In this document: positions 7,442 to 16,043 of the stretch, piece after piece
How the letters are laid out: each line of letters opens with the position of its first letter
Numbering within the stretch: the stretch's first letter is position 1
Assembly (NCBI GenBank): GCA_964453035.1
Contig: CAYVOX010000030.1
Span: 1 to 26,901, forward strand
Direction: 5' to 3'
Source: CAYVOX01 sp964453035
GTDB lineage: Bacteria > Chloroflexota > Anaerolineae > Anaerolineales > Anaerolineaceae
Length of the DNA stretch: 26,901 bases
The notes under the pieces: generated by a model
Told to the model about the DNA's origin: nothing
What the model saw: only the letters and a program-made list of their open reading frames with translations
Database searches by the model: none
Position numbers and translations under genes: made by a program

Positions 7442-10400
7442 ATGACTCAACACAAATTTTTTAACCTCGTGGCATTAGCCGTGATGCTGGTCGGCCTCGT
7501 TTTTGGAGGCAACATCCCGGCTGCCGCCCAGGCACCCACCCCACCCCCGCCCGGGCTTGAAACGCTTAAAAACCAGCCCGTCCGCATCACCCAGGCGGAT
7601 CGCGAAGCCGCGGCTGACCGCGCGGCCAACAAGAGCCTGACCACGGCTGAGGTTGGCACAGCGGATATGGCCATGCCTGGTTCCGCGCCGCGCTACTTCA
7701 GCGTGCCCAACTACGCCAACAGCCCCCTGCCGGGCAACATTGTGACGGAATGGAACGCCATCGCCCAGGATATCGTCCAGCCCCCTGCCATGCCGGGGAT
7801 GCCGATGCCGATGGGCGGCACCTCAATGGCGACCGCTTTTGTCTATCTTTCCTACGTCCAGGCAGCGGTGTATAACGCGCTGGTGAGCGTTGAGGGCGGC
7901 TTCGATCTCTACGATGCCGTGCCCGAAAGGAAAACTTACCTGCCGATTGTGACCGGCGACGGTTCCACCGTTGCCCCGGACGCCAACACCTCCCCCGTCC
8001 AAAAATCAGCCCTGATTCCGGTGCCCACCGCCTCGCGTGAAGCCGCCGTGGCTACCGCTGCGTTTAAGGTACTGATTCACTTCTTCCCCGCAGATACCAC
8101 CCTGCCGGAAAAATACGCCGATTCGCTGGCTTCCATCCCCGACGGCCCCGATAAGCTCGCCGGTATCGCCATTGGCGAACAGGCTGCTGCCGATATCATC
8201 GCCCTGCGCACCGGCGACGGCCTGCTGGCTGCCAGCACCTACACCGTTCCCCCGCCCGGGCCGGGCGTATGGGAGCCGACCAAGCTGCCCGACGGCACCA
8301 TCGTTCCGCCGGTTGACCCCTGGATGGCTGACCTGAAGCCCTTCCTGCGCGAAACCCCCGAACAGTACCGCCCGGCGCCCCCGCCCGCCCTGGATGACCC
8401 CGCCTACCTGGCCGACCTGGCCGAGGTGCGCGATATCGGCGGCGCGATGAGCGCCACCCGCACGCTTGAGCAGACCCAGGTGGCTCAATTCTGGACCACC
8501 AACATGGTCGTGCAGACCAACGCCTCCTACCGGCAGCTTTCCGCCACCCGCGGCCTCACCCTGCTGGATACCGCTCGCCTGATGGCCGCCGGTAACATGC
8601 TGGCTACCGACAGCCTGATTGCCACGTTTGACTCAAAATACACCTACAACTTCTGGCGTCCCTTCACCGCCATCCAGCACACCAATCCGGATGGCTCCTA
8701 CTCGGTTGACCCGCTCAACACCTGGATGCCCGCGGTGATGACCCCCAGCTTCCCGGAGTACGTCGCCGGGCACGGTTCCTTCATCTCCGCCCAGGCCGAG
8801 CTTTACGCCCGCTTCTTCGGCACCACCCAGATCGAAGTTGACCTGGAAAGCGCCGTCACGGGCACCGTGCGCCATTTTTCTACCGTTGACGACCTGCGCA
8901 CCGAAATCATCAATGCCCGCACCTGGGGCGGCCTGCACTACCGCACCTCCAGCGAGCTGGCCGTTGCCCTGGGGCAAAAACTGGCCGGTGATGGGCTTTC
9001 CATGTTCTTTGGGCTCGACCCCGCCAGCGACACCGGCATGCACAACATCATCTCCGGCGGCATCCGCAAGTTCGTGGATACGCTGCCCGGCCTGAACGAA
9101 ACCGGCGCCAACAACCTGGGGCAGTACATCCCCGTGGCGGTGCCCGATACCACCACCTACGAAGGCTCAGATTACTACGAAATCGCCGTGGTGCAGTACG
9201 AAGAGCAGATGCACTCCGACCTGCCTCCCACCCTGCTGCGCGGCTATGTGCAGCTTTCCACCACGGTGGTGCCCGGGCAGCAAGTGCCGCTTTCCAACAC
9301 CCTGCTGAACGGCACTGTCGTCCCGCTGACCGGTTACACTGGCGTTACCCCGCCGCATTACCTGGGGCCGACCATCGTCGCCACCAAGGACCGCCCGGTG
9401 CGCGTGCTGTTCCGCAACCTGCTACCTAACGGCTCTGACGGCAACCTGTTCATCCCCGTGGATACCACCGTGATGGGCGCCGGCATGGGCCCGCTGGTGG
9501 ACCCCACCGTGCCTGAAGCCGACCCGCTCAACCCGATGTGCGGCATGGAACCCAAGCCCGCCGAGTGCTTCACCGAGAACCGCGCCACGTTGCACCTGCA
9601 CGGCGGCATCTCCCCGTGGATCAGCGACGGCACCCCGCACCAGTGGATCACCCCCGCCGGTGAGAGCACGCCTTATCCGCAGGGCGTGAGCGTCTCGCCT
9701 GTGCCCGATATGGGCGATTCCGGCGCCCCCGACGACGGCATGATGACCTTCTACTACACCAACCAGCAGTCGGCGCGCCTCATGTTCTACCACGACCATT
9801 CCTGGGGCATCACCCGCCTGAACGTGTACGCTGGCGGAGCCGCGGGCTATATCATCACCGATGAAACCGAGCAAGCGCTGCTGACCCAGGGCCTCATCCC
9901 CGATGCCGCCAGCACCATCCCGCTCCTCATCCAGGATAAGACCTTCGTTCCCAGCAAGGCGCAACTGGCCGTCTCTGACCCGCTGTGGGATGAAGCCCGC
10001 TGGGGCGGCACCGGCGACCTGTGGGTTCCGCATGTGTACGTCCCCGCGCAGAATCCCGGCGATTCCTCCGGCGTCAACCAGTTTGGGCGCTGGGCTTACG
10101 GCCCCTGGTTCTGGCCGCCCACCGACGTGCCCTACCAGCCGGTAGCCAACCCCTACTACGACCCCGACTGCGACACCGACGTGCAGTGGTGCGAGCCGCC
10201 CATGATGCCCGGCACGCCTTACGTCTCCATGGGCATGGAAGCCTTCAATGATACCCCCGTGATCAACGGCACCGTGTACCCCACCCTGACGGTTGATCCC
10301 AAGACCTACCGCTTCCGCGTGCTCAACGCCGCCAACGACCGCTTCTTCAACCTTTCCATCTACAAAGCGGTGGATGCCAACGGCAACGCCTGCGACCTTT

Positions 10401-12640
10401 CGGCTAACCCCAACCCGGTGGCTGAGGATAGCGGCGTGACCTGCACCGAAGTGGCCCTCAACCCCGCCGAAGTGGCGGCTGCCCTTGAGGACCCCACCAT
10501 CTTCCCCACCCCGCTGGCTGGCACCGAAGGCCCCAGCTGGATCCAGATTGGCACCGAGGGCGGCTTCCTGCCCGCGCCTACCGTCATCCCGGCGCAGCCC
10601 ACCACCTGGGTCAACGACCCCACCGTGTTCAACGCCGGCAACGTGGACCTGCACTCGCTGCTGATTGGCCCGGCTGAGCGCGCCGATGTGATTGTGGACT
10701 TCTCTGCCTTCGCCGGACAGACGCTCATCCTCTACAACGACGCCCCGGCAGCCTTCCCCGCCCGCGACCCGCGCTATGACTACTACACCGGCAACGGCGA
10801 CTACCGCGATACCGGCGGCGCCCCCTCCACCCTGCCCGGCTACGGCCCCAACACCCGCACCATGATGCAAATCAAGGTGGCTGCGGCTGCCCCCGCGCCT
10901 GAGTTCAACCTCACCGCGCTCGAGACGGCCTTCACCGCCGAAAGCCTGGGCGGCCAGGGCGTGTTCGCCAACTCGCAGCACCCCATCATCGTCGGCCAGG
11001 GCGCGTATAACTCAGCCTACGGCACCAACTTCCGCAACACCGGCATCCTCGATGGTTTTGCGCGCATCACCGACTTCTCCCTCACCTTCCGCACCCTGTT
11101 CAACTGGGAGACCAACCAGACGCTGACCATCCCCTTCCAGACCAAAGCCATCCAGGACGAAATGGGTGAAGCTTTTGACCCCGAATACGGGCGCATGAGC
11201 GGCAACCTGGGCCTGGAAGTGCCCCTCACACAGGCGGGCACGCAGCAAACTCTGATCCTCTACCCGTTTACGAACCCCGCCAGCGAGTTAATTGATGCCA
11301 GCAACCTGCCCGCCACCACCTCGGTGACGCCCATCTCGGTCGCCAGTGACGGCTCGCAAATCTGGAAGATTACCCACAACGGCGTGGATACCCACCCGAT
11401 CCACTTCCACCTGTTCGATGTGCAGCTGCTCAACCGCGTCGGCTGGGACGGCATCATCCGCCCGCCGGATCCCAACGAGTTGGGCTGGAAGGACACCGTG
11501 CGCATCAGCCCGCTGGAAGATACCATCGTCGCTATCCGTCCCATCATCCCGGTGGTGCCGTTTGAACTGCCTAACAGCGTCCGCCCGCTCAACCCGATGT
11601 TGCCGCTGGGCGCGACGGTGGGCTTCAACAGCACTGACTGGCTGGCCCAGCCCACCGCCCCCATCGTCAACGAGCTGGTCAACTTCGGCGCCGAGTACGT
11701 CTGGCACTGCCACATCCTAAGCCACGAAGAAATGGACATGATGCGCCCCATCTCGGTAGCGCTGAAACCCATCGCCCCCAGTGGGCTGAGCGGTGAACTG
11801 CAAGGCAGCGATGCCAGCCGGGTTGTGGTGCTCACCTGGGCCGATAACTCGATCAACGAGACCGGCTTCATCGTCCAGCGCGCCACCTCGCTCGCCGGGC
11901 CGTGGACCGACCTGGCAACCGTGCCCGCCAACCAGACCACGTTCAACGACCTGATTGGCAACACCGCCAGCGTGTACTACTACCAGGTGGTGGGCGTCAA
12001 CCAGGTGGGTTACGCGGGCGTGCCCGGGTACTTCACCGTCTCGGCTAAGGCCAACTCCAACATCTTCACGCTGGATTCCATCCCCCCCGCCGACCCCACC
12101 GCCCTGCTGGCAACCCTGGAAGTTGGGCCGCAGGTGGCGCTGAGCTGGAGCGACAATTCGACCGATGAGCTCGGCTTCAACGTGGAACGCGCCGACAACG
12201 GCGGGGCCTTCGCTGTGCTCGTCAACCTGCCGGCTGACACCACCGCCTACACCGATACCACCGTTCTGCCGGGCACCAACTACGAATACCGCGTCGCCGC
12301 CGTCAAGAGCCTGGTCTCCTCGGCTTACACCAACACCGCGGCGGTGAGCGTGCCGCTGCCGCCTGATGCGCCGACCGGCGTGACGGCTGCCCTGGAAGCC
12401 GGACCGCAGATTGCGCTCAACTGGACCGATGTTGCAACCAATGAAACCGGCTACATCATCGAACGCTCGGAGAACGGCGGAGCCTTTGCGCCGCTCACCA
12501 GCCTGCCAGCTGACGCCGTCACCTACACCGATACGGCTGTGGTCTCGCTCGCCAGCTATGCCTACCGCGTGGCTGCCGTGAATGAATCCGGCGCCTCCGC
12601 CTGGGCAGATGCCAGCCCGGCTTCCATCGCCGTGCCGTAA
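7442..12640 (+). CDS. Secreted vanadium haloperoxidase/PAP2 - multicopper oxidase - FN3 fusion
   Basis: A 1732-residue secreted protein with a Sec signal peptide (about 1-30, ending AAAQA). Residues about 60-530 form a vanadium-haloperoxidase/PAP2 domain: K399-x6-R406-P407, His444 in YVAGHGS, and R493-x5-H499, matching the K-x6-RP, PSGH and SRx5H oxyanion-binding motifs. Residues about 575-1440 form a CotA-like multicopper oxidase: H718-L-H720, H784-D-H786, H1318-P-x-H1321-x-H1323 and H1422-C-H1424-x3-H1428 with axial Met1433, so type 1 and trinuclear copper sites look complete. This oxidase part is longer than CotA (about 510 residues), with Asp/Pro-rich insertions. Residues 1445-1732 are three FN3 domains, the last two closely alike. 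No C-terminal anchor is seen. Activity as haloperoxidase rather than phosphatase, and the oxidase substrate, are not decidable. The ATG at 7442 has GGAGG at 7432-7436. No promoter or terminator is seen in the 63-base gap upstream. Confidence 0.88.
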   Translation: MTQHKFFNLVALAVMLVGLVFGGNIPAAAQAPTPPPPGLETLKNQPVRITQADREAAADRAANKSLTTAEVGTADMAMPGSAPRYFSVPNYANSPLPGNIVTEWNAIAQDIVQPPAMPGMPMPMGGTSMATAFVYLSYVQAAVYNALVSVEGGFDLYDAVPERKTYLPIVTGDGSTVAPDANTSPVQKSALIPVPTASREAAVATAAFKVLIHFFPADTTLPEKYADSLASIPDGPDKLAGIAIGEQAAADIIALRTGDGLLAASTYTVPPPGPGVWEPTKLPDGTIVPPVDPWMADLKPFLRETPEQYRPAPPPALDDPAYLADLAEVRDIGGAMSATRTLEQTQVAQFWTTNMVVQTNASYRQLSATRGLTLLDTARLMAAGNMLATDSLIATFDSKYTYNFWRPFTAIQHTNPDGSYSVDPLNTWMPAVMTPSFPEYVAGHGSFISAQAELYARFFGTTQIEVDLESAVTGTVRHFSTVDDLRTEIINARTWGGLHYRTSSELAVALGQKLAGDGLSMFFGLDPASDTGMHNIISGGIRKFVDTLPGLNETGANNLGQYIPVAVPDTTTYEGSDYYEIAVVQYEEQMHSDLPPTLLRGYVQLSTTVVPGQQVPLSNTLLNGTVVPLTGYTGVTPPHYLGPTIVATKDRPVRVLFRNLLPNGSDGNLFIPVDTTVMGAGMGPLVDPTVPEADPLNPMCGMEPKPAECFTENRATLHLHGGISPWISDGTPHQWITPAGESTPYPQGVSVSPVPDMGDSGAPDDGMMTFYYTNQQSARLMFYHDHSWGITRLNVYAGGAAGYIITDETEQALLTQGLIPDAASTIPLLIQDKTFVPSKAQLAVSDPLWDEARWGGTGDLWVPHVYVPAQNPGDSSGVNQFGRWAYGPWFWPPTDVPYQPVANPYYDPDCDTDVQWCEPPMMPGTPYVSMGMEAFNDTPVINGTVYPTLTVDPKTYRFRVLNAANDRFFNLSIYKAVDANGNACDLSANPNPVAEDSGVTCTEVALNPAEVAAALEDPTIFPTPLAGTEGPSWIQIGTEGGFLPAPTVIPAQPTTWVNDPTVFNAGNVDLHSLLIGPAERADVIVDFSAFAGQTLILYNDAPAAFPARDPRYDYYTGNGDYRDTGGAPSTLPGYGPNTRTMMQIKVAAAAPAPEFNLTALETAFTAESLGGQGVFANSQHPIIVGQGAYNSAYGTNFRNTGILDGFARITDFSLTFRTLFNWETNQTLTIPFQTKAIQDEMGEAFDPEYGRMSGNLGLEVPLTQAGTQQTLILYPFTNPASELIDASNLPATTSVTPISVASDGSQIWKITHNGVDTHPIHFHLFDVQLLNRVGWDGIIRPPDPNELGWKDTVRISPLEDTIVAIRPIIPVVPFELPNSVRPLNPMLPLGATVGFNSTDWLAQPTAPIVNELVNFGAEYVWHCHILSHEEMDMMRPISVALKPIAPSGLSGELQGSDASRVVVLTWADNSINETGFIVQRATSLAGPWTDLATVPANQTTFNDLIGNTASVYYYQVVGVNQVGYAGVPGYFTVSAKANSNIFTLDSIPPADPTALLATLEVGPQVALSWSDNSTDELGFNVERADNGGAFAVLVNLPADTTAYTDTTVLPGTNYEYRVAAVKSLVSSAYTNTAAVSVPLPPDAPTGVTAALEAGPQIALNWTDVATNETGYIIERSENGGAFAPLTSLPADAVTYTDTAVVSLASYAYRVAAVNESGASAWADASPASIAVP

Positions 12641-12700
12641 CCTTTACCCAAACCCCGCCCTGCAGGCCTCAAAACCTGCCGGGCGGTCCCATCCGCGCGC

Positions 12701-12737
12701 AAGCCCCGGAGGTCCTCCCGCCTTCGGGGTTTGCTTT
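12701..12737 (+). terminator. Terminator after the oxidase fusion
   Basis: AAGCCCCGGAGG (12701-12712) pairs with CCTTCGGGGTTT (12721-12732) over 12 positions including two G-T pairs, followed by GCTTT. It lies 60 bases after the stop and before the next gene's -10 box. Confidence 0.6.
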
Positions 12738-12761
12738 GTGGTTAAAACGGCGGGTCAAGGC

Positions 12762-12767
12762 TATAAT
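12762..12767 (+). promoter_or_regulatory. Putative -10 box (GCTATAAT type) for the GH4-kinase operon
   Basis: A perfect TATAAT preceded by GGC lies 28 bases before the ATG at 12796, just after the terminator. The best -35 candidate (TTGTGG, 12736-12741) is 20 bases away, so it is weak. Confidence 0.45.
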
Positions 12768-12795
12768 AGGGGTGACATCCTGCGCGAGGTGACCT

Positions 12796-14079
12796 ATGAA
12801 AATTGCTGTGATCGGAGCCGGTTCAACCTACACCCCTGAGCTGATTAACGGCTTTATCGAGCGCGTTGGCTCGCTGCCGCTGGCGGAACTGGCGCTGATG
12901 GACATCAACCCGCAGCGCCTGGAGATTGTGGGCGGTTTCGCGCAGCGCATGGTGGCTGCCAAAGGCGCGCCGTTCGCGGTGACGCTCACCACTGACCAGC
13001 GCCAGGCTGTGCAGGGCGCCAGCTACGTCATCACCCAGCTGCGCGTGGGCGGGCTGCAGGCGCGCCGCGAGGACGAGTACCTGGGGCGGCGCCACGGGCT
13101 GGTGGGCCAGGAGACGACCGGCATCGGCGGCATGGGCAAAGCCCTGCGCACCATCCCGGTGATTTTGCAGGTGGCGCGCGATATAGCCGAGCTATCCCCC
13201 GAGGGCGTGCTGGTCAATTTCACCAACCCTTCCGGGCTGGTCACCGAGGCGCTCAGCCGCTACGCGCCGCAGGTGAGCGCGGTGGGCGTGTGCAACGGGC
13301 CTTTTGGACAGAAAATGAGCGCGCTCAATTTGCTAAAGCAACATGGGCGCTTTGACGGCAACCCGGACGAGGCCGAGGCCGATATCATGGGGCTTAACCA
13401 CCTCAGCTGGTTCAGGGGGCTGACGTATCACGATGTGGACCTGTGGGATGAGTACCTGGAGCTGCTGCTGGGACAGGAAGCCCTGCCGCCCGAGATGCGC
13501 CGCCTGGTGGAAACCACCCGCATGATTCCCAGCGGCTACCTGGGCTATTTTTACGCCACGGCCCAAAAAGTGGCCGCGCAGAACAACTGGCCCCCCTCCC
13601 GCGCTGAGACGGTGATGGCACTGGAGGTGGAACTGCTGCGCCAGTACGCCGAGCCAGAGCGCATCGAGCCCCCGCCCGGCCTGATGAAGCGCGGCGGGGC
13701 GTATTACTCCACCGTCGCCACCCAGATCATCAACTCGCACTACAACAACCTCAGCGAGGTGCACATTGCCAACGTGCCGCACCGCGGTGCAGTGCCCGGC
13801 TGGCCCGCGGACTGGGTGCTGGAGCTGCCCTGCCGCGTGGACCGCCTGGGCTTCCGCACGCTGCGCGCCGAGCCGCTGCCGCCCGCCCAGTTTGGCCTGC
13901 TGGCGCACGTCAAGGCTTACGAGCTGCTCACCGTGGAGGCTGCCGTCCACGGCGACCGCAAGGCGGCCTTCCAGGCCATGCTGGCGCACCCGTTGGGTCC
14001 GGCGCTGGAGAACATCTCCGCGGTGCTGGACGACCTGCTGCTGACCCACAAAGCCCACCTGCCGCTCTTCTGGGCCTGA
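12796..14079 (+). CDS. Glycoside hydrolase family 4 (6-phospho-beta-glucosidase-like)
   Basis: This 427-residue cytoplasmic enzyme has the full length of GH4 glycosidases, which use NAD+ and Mn2+ and cleave by an oxidation-elimination mechanism. The dinucleotide-binding start is KIAVIGAGSTYTPELI. NFTNPSG follows, and the metal ligands are Cys166 in GVCNGP and His202 in GLNHLSW. The C-terminal segment with NVPHRGAVPGWPADWVLELPC is typical of the 6-phospho-beta-glucosidase branch (CelF/LicH/BglT). Most members need a 6-phosphorylated sugar. The gene is followed after five bases by a sugar kinase gene, which fits such a substrate being made without a PTS. GAGGTGA (12786-12792) supports the start. 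Exact glycoside specificity cannot be read from sequence. Confidence 0.9.
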   Translation: MKIAVIGAGSTYTPELINGFIERVGSLPLAELALMDINPQRLEIVGGFAQRMVAAKGAPFAVTLTTDQRQAVQGASYVITQLRVGGLQARREDEYLGRRHGLVGQETTGIGGMGKALRTIPVILQVARDIAELSPEGVLVNFTNPSGLVTEALSRYAPQVSAVGVCNGPFGQKMSALNLLKQHGRFDGNPDEAEADIMGLNHLSWFRGLTYHDVDLWDEYLELLLGQEALPPEMRRLVETTRMIPSGYLGYFYATAQKVAAQNNWPPSRAETVMALEVELLRQYAEPERIEPPPGLMKRGGAYYSTVATQIINSHYNNLSEVHIANVPHRGAVPGWPADWVLELPCRVDRLGFRTLRAEPLPPAQFGLLAHVKAYELLTVEAAVHGDRKAAFQAMLAHPLGPALENISAVLDDLLLTHKAHLPLFWA

Positions 14080-14084
14080 CCCCC

Positions 14085-15062
14085 ATGCGCTACTTTTTGG
14101 GCATTGATACCGGCTCCACCAAGAGCCACGCCCTGGTGGCGGATGAAACCGGGCGCGCGCTGGGCTTTGCCGCCGGGCGGCGCGGCAACCCCTACAACTT
14201 CGAGGATTACACCACCCTGCTGGAGGAAATCACCGCCCCGGCGCTGGCACAGGCGGGCATCACGCGCGCGCAAATCGGCGGCGCGGGGCTGGGCATCTGC
14301 GGCTATGACTGGCCTTCGCAGTTGCCTGAAATGAACCGTATGGTCTCTACATTAAAACTAGGCGGCCCATTCGAGGTCGTCAACGACGCAATGATTGCCC
14401 TGTACGGCGGGGCCAGCCAATCCTGGGGGGTGGCGGTGGTGGCGGGGACCAGTTGCAATGCCTGGGGGCGTGATGCCGCCGGGCGCACCGGGCGCATGGC
14501 GGGCTTTGGCAGCCTGGGCGAGAACGCCGGCTCGGCGGAGCTGGTGCACGAAGCCCTCAAAGCCGTGACCGCCGCCTGGACGCTGCGCGGGCCCGCAACG
14601 GCCCTCTCGCAGGCCCTGGCGGAATACGCCGGCGTCAATTCGGTGGCGGAGATGCTGGAGCTCATCACCCTGCGCGACCACCGCCGCATCGGCCCCGCCG
14701 CCGCGCCGCTGGTTTTCCGCGTGGCAGCCGAGGGCGACCCCGTGGCGCAGCGCCTGGTGGCCTGGGCCGGGCGCGAGCTTGGCAGCCTGGCGCTGGGCGT
14801 CATCCGCCAGCTGAATTTTGCCGCGCTTGAGTTTGAGGTGGTGCTGGGCGGCAGCTTCTTCAAGGGCAGCCCGGTGGTGGCGCAGCAACTGACCGAGACG
14901 GTGCAGGCCGAGGCCCCACGCGCAAAGGTGGTGCGCCTTTCGGTGCCGCCGGTGGTGGGCGGCGTGCTGCTGGGCATGCAAACCGCCGGTGTGGATCCGC
15001 GCCCCGCGCGGCAAAAGCTGGTGCAGTCGGTGGAGGGGATAGAGGGACTCGCGCAGACCTGA
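14085..15062 (+). CDS. BadF/BadG-type sugar kinase (N-acetylglucosamine kinase-like)
   Basis: This 325-residue ASKHA-fold kinase starts with the phosphate-1 loop FLGIDTGSTKSHALVAD. It continues with the interdomain segment VNDAMIALYGG (catalytic Asp region) and the phosphate-2 motif VVAGTSCNAWGRD, and ends with an adenosine-site segment, VVLGGSFFKGS. The best-known relatives phosphorylate N-acetylglucosamine, glucosamine or related hexoses; the family also includes benzoyl-CoA reductase activators, but the Cys ligands for an iron-sulfur cluster are not apparent here. It lies five bases after the GH4 gene with no clear Shine-Dalgarno sequence, so translation is probably coupled. The pair likely acts on one imported glycoside, with the kinase either priming the GH4 substrate or phosphorylating the released sugar. 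Confidence 0.85.
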   Translation: MRYFLGIDTGSTKSHALVADETGRALGFAAGRRGNPYNFEDYTTLLEEITAPALAQAGITRAQIGGAGLGICGYDWPSQLPEMNRMVSTLKLGGPFEVVNDAMIALYGGASQSWGVAVVAGTSCNAWGRDAAGRTGRMAGFGSLGENAGSAELVHEALKAVTAAWTLRGPATALSQALAEYAGVNSVAEMLELITLRDHRRIGPAAAPLVFRVAAEGDPVAQRLVAWAGRELGSLALGVIRQLNFAALEFEVVLGGSFFKGSPVVAQQLTETVQAEAPRAKVVRLSVPPVVGGVLLGMQTAGVDPRPARQKLVQSVEGIEGLAQT

Positions 15063-15093
15063 CGCCAGTAATTGATTATCACTCTCAATTCCA

Positions 15094-15125
15094 CCCCCAA
15101 AAGGTTGCTAAAATCCTTTTGGGGG
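15094..15125 (+). terminator. Strong hairpin after the kinase gene
   Basis: CCCCCAAAAGG (15094-15104) pairs perfectly with CCTTTTGGGGG (15115-15125) around a 10-base loop. There is no long T-tract on either strand. It sits between the convergent kinase and HARE-HTH genes, so it may serve both directions. Confidence 0.55.
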
Positions 15126-15190
15126 TTGCTGTCCTCCTCTACCTGCATCGCCCAATTCTTTCTCGCAACGTATCGATCTATTTTAATCCC

Positions 15191-15910
15191 CTATAATGTA
15201 TAGACCAATTCGGCTTTCAGTAATTCGTATTCATACTGTTTGACAAGCGTCTCATAGCCCAGGAAATTCACTCTTCTGTTAATTTCTCGAAAAGCGCCAT
15301 ATTGCATTTTCTGGTTAAATTCCCCCTGCCTTTTTTCATGCGAAACAATGACCATATTGACGAAAAAATCCCTCAGGTCGTAAAACTTCAACAGGGAGTT
15401 CTGGATATCCGTCGAGTGCTCCACCTCAAACAGGCTATCGGGCATTTGCCTGTCGTTGAACCAGATCACATCAATGGTCTGGCTTCTTCTCACCAGGCCA
15501 TCGTGACTGAATTGCGGAATAGTCTGTAATGTTCGAATTTTCCCCAGTTCCCTGCCAACAAAGGCCTTGTGCTTATCCTGGTTCGGGATAAAGGTTGAAT
15601 ATCCCCTCAAGTTGCCGATTGTAACCAAAAGCCCCTGGAAATAGGAATGATCTTGCTCTTCTTCTTTACCCGGTTCGGCTTCTGCTTCGGACAAATTGAG
15701 TTTCTTTTTATAAGCTTGCAGAGCCCACAAACCAGGCCTCACTTTAAAAATTTCGGACCTGGTTTGAACGATGCGCCTGATTGAGGCAAAGGGCGTTTTT
15801 GTTTTCCACTCGCACCCATCAATTTTCATCGTTTCGATATAGAGCTGGGCCAGAGTGGCCTGTCCACCTAATTTTTCCAGAGCCTGGATCACCGCTTCAT
15901 GTTGTTTCAT
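15191..15910 (-). CDS. HARE-HTH winged-helix protein with a restriction-endonuclease-like C-terminal part
   Basis: This 239-residue protein has two parts. Residues 1-68 look like a HARE-HTH winged helix: a helix (HEAVIQALEKLGGQATLAQL), the segment CEWKTKTPFASIRRIVQT, then FKVRPGLWAL. After a charged linker (about 70-88), residues 90-235 contain QTIDVIWF (Asp147) and LFEVEHST (Glu162, Glu164), a spacing reminiscent of the D...(D/E)xK core of restriction-like nucleases, though the usual Lys is Glu here. HARE-HTH domains are known to be fused to restriction and other DNA-acting enzymes. No methyltransferase or nuclease partner is adjacent. The gene has visibly lower G+C than its neighbours, which suggests transfer. 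The only Shine-Dalgarno candidate, GAGG, is about 10 bases before the ATG. The nuclease assignment is tentative. Confidence 0.6.
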   Translation of the reverse strand: MKQHEAVIQALEKLGGQATLAQLYIETMKIDGCEWKTKTPFASIRRIVQTRSEIFKVRPGLWALQAYKKKLNLSEAEAEPGKEEEQDHSYFQGLLVTIGNLRGYSTFIPNQDKHKAFVGRELGKIRTLQTIPQFSHDGLVRRSQTIDVIWFNDRQMPDSLFEVEHSTDIQNSLLKFYDLRDFFVNMVIVSHEKRQGEFNQKMQYGAFREINRRVNFLGYETLVKQYEYELLKAELVYTL

Positions 15911-16043
15911 TGGGGAAAAACCTCATCTGAAACATTAATTCACTGGATACCTATAAATCATATCCCAGAATCACAAAATTAACGCCAAAACGAGGCTCTA
16001 AAAGCAAAGCCCCGGTACTTCCCCACCCCAAATTGCTGTACCC

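Noticed and set aside
7767..7823. Met/Pro-rich repeat (PPAMPGMPMPMGG) as a possible copper-loading Met motif
   Set aside because: Too short and located in the haloperoxidase-like domain; not enough to call a copper site, though it could be examined in a model.
9422..10981. A 519-codon antisense frame inside the oxidase fusion
   Set aside because: It lies opposite the copper-binding domain; composition (Gly, Val, His, Arg) and lack of motifs mark it as a shadow.
11767..12640. FN3 repeats as a separate gene
   Set aside because: The frame is continuous with the oxidase domain, with no stop, start signal or promoter between them.
15094..15125. Perfect hairpin as an attachment site or integron-type site
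   Set aside because: Position between convergent genes fits a terminator; no integrase or direct-repeat cores are nearby.
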